A DNA stretch of 64,000 nucleotides. Origin: an uncultured Chryseobacterium sp. (GTDB taxonomy: Bacteria > Bacteroidota > Bacteroidia > Flavobacteriales > Weeksellaceae). The notes under the pieces are model-generated. The model was not told where the DNA came from and did no database searches. It worked only from the letters and a program-made list of their open reading frames with translations. Positions within the stretch are counted from its first letter, which is position 1, and every line of letters starts with the position of its first letter. A program made the position numbers and the translations under genes. The stretch spans positions 111,707 through 175,706 of the forward strand of contig CAJYXJ010000020.1 in NCBI GenBank assembly GCA_913778085.1, read 5' to 3'. Positions 63,916 through 64,000 of this stretch are shown in pieces.

Positions 63916-64000
63916 ATATTCATTAAATTCCGGCATTCTTTGGAAAAGAAAAAGTTGTCATCATCATGCAACCTTCTTTCTTAAATTATGGGCTAAAGCG

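Overview
The window comes from a member of the Bacteroidota, class Flavobacteriia, most likely Chryseobacterium or a close relative. The signs are three secreted enzymes with C-terminal type IX secretion (T9SS) sorting domains, Bacteroidota-type promoters (TTTG, about 19 bp, TAnnTTTG), bacillithiol-linked proteins, AT-rich intergenic DNA and a lysine 6-transaminase route. The sequence alone does not give a species. Most of it is chromosomal housekeeping DNA. I see no prophage, transposase, CRISPR array or rRNA, and one tRNA.

1-9.5 kb: a small lipoprotein; a tightly overlapped five-gene minus-strand operon (unknown protein, BstA-like bacillithiol transferase, DUF1569 DinB-fold protein, YtxJ bacilliredoxin, Crp-type regulator); a DEAD-box helicase; nicotinamidase; a TlpA-like thioredoxin; and divergent rRNA pseudouridine synthase and aroB. 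9.5-12.8 kb: a tandem array of four outer-membrane beta-barrel paralogues. The last two arose by a ~0.9 kb duplication that left a decayed copy of the purF 3' end between them. 12.8-18.5 kb: purF, purC, DUF3307 and satD run as one minus-strand block behind a triple inverted-repeat array, preceded by a secreted endonuclease I. 18.7-25.4 kb: an acyl-CoA dehydrogenase, a reprolysin-like metalloprotease, and a four-gene operon (MazG-like, CxxS thioredoxin, DUF4230, acidic small protein).

25.5-30.3 kb: leucine synthesis (leuA-leuC-gap-leuD-leuB), with a palindrome-bearing divergent promoter region. 30.4-38.2 kb: a helical protein of unknown function, thrS-infC-rpmI-rplT (infC starts at a rare AUA codon), and two tandem M28 peptidases. 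38.3-46.2 kb: the complete histidine pathway hisGDCBH-A-F-IE, controlled by a classical attenuator with a His-rich leader peptide (hisL). An 850 bp repeat-filled gap splits hisA from hisF.

46.3-53 kb: a glycan cluster (GT1, deacetylase, GT2, GT87), dapD, an isoprenylcysteine methyltransferase-like membrane protein, an NlpC/P60 lipoprotein, a small lipoprotein and tRNA-Ala(GGC). 53.2-59.5 kb: an RND efflux operon (GbsR/MarR-type regulator, adaptor, permease, outer-membrane factor) with a palindromic candidate operator at its promoter. 59.6-64 kb: a GNAT acetyltransferase, DUF2007, the lysine catabolism pair lat plus aldehyde dehydrogenase, and a one-helix membrane protein.

The least described material is the SatD/DUF3307/purine block with its 29-bp-phased operator array, the purF fossil, and the two-strand hairpin and short-ORF region upstream of leuA.
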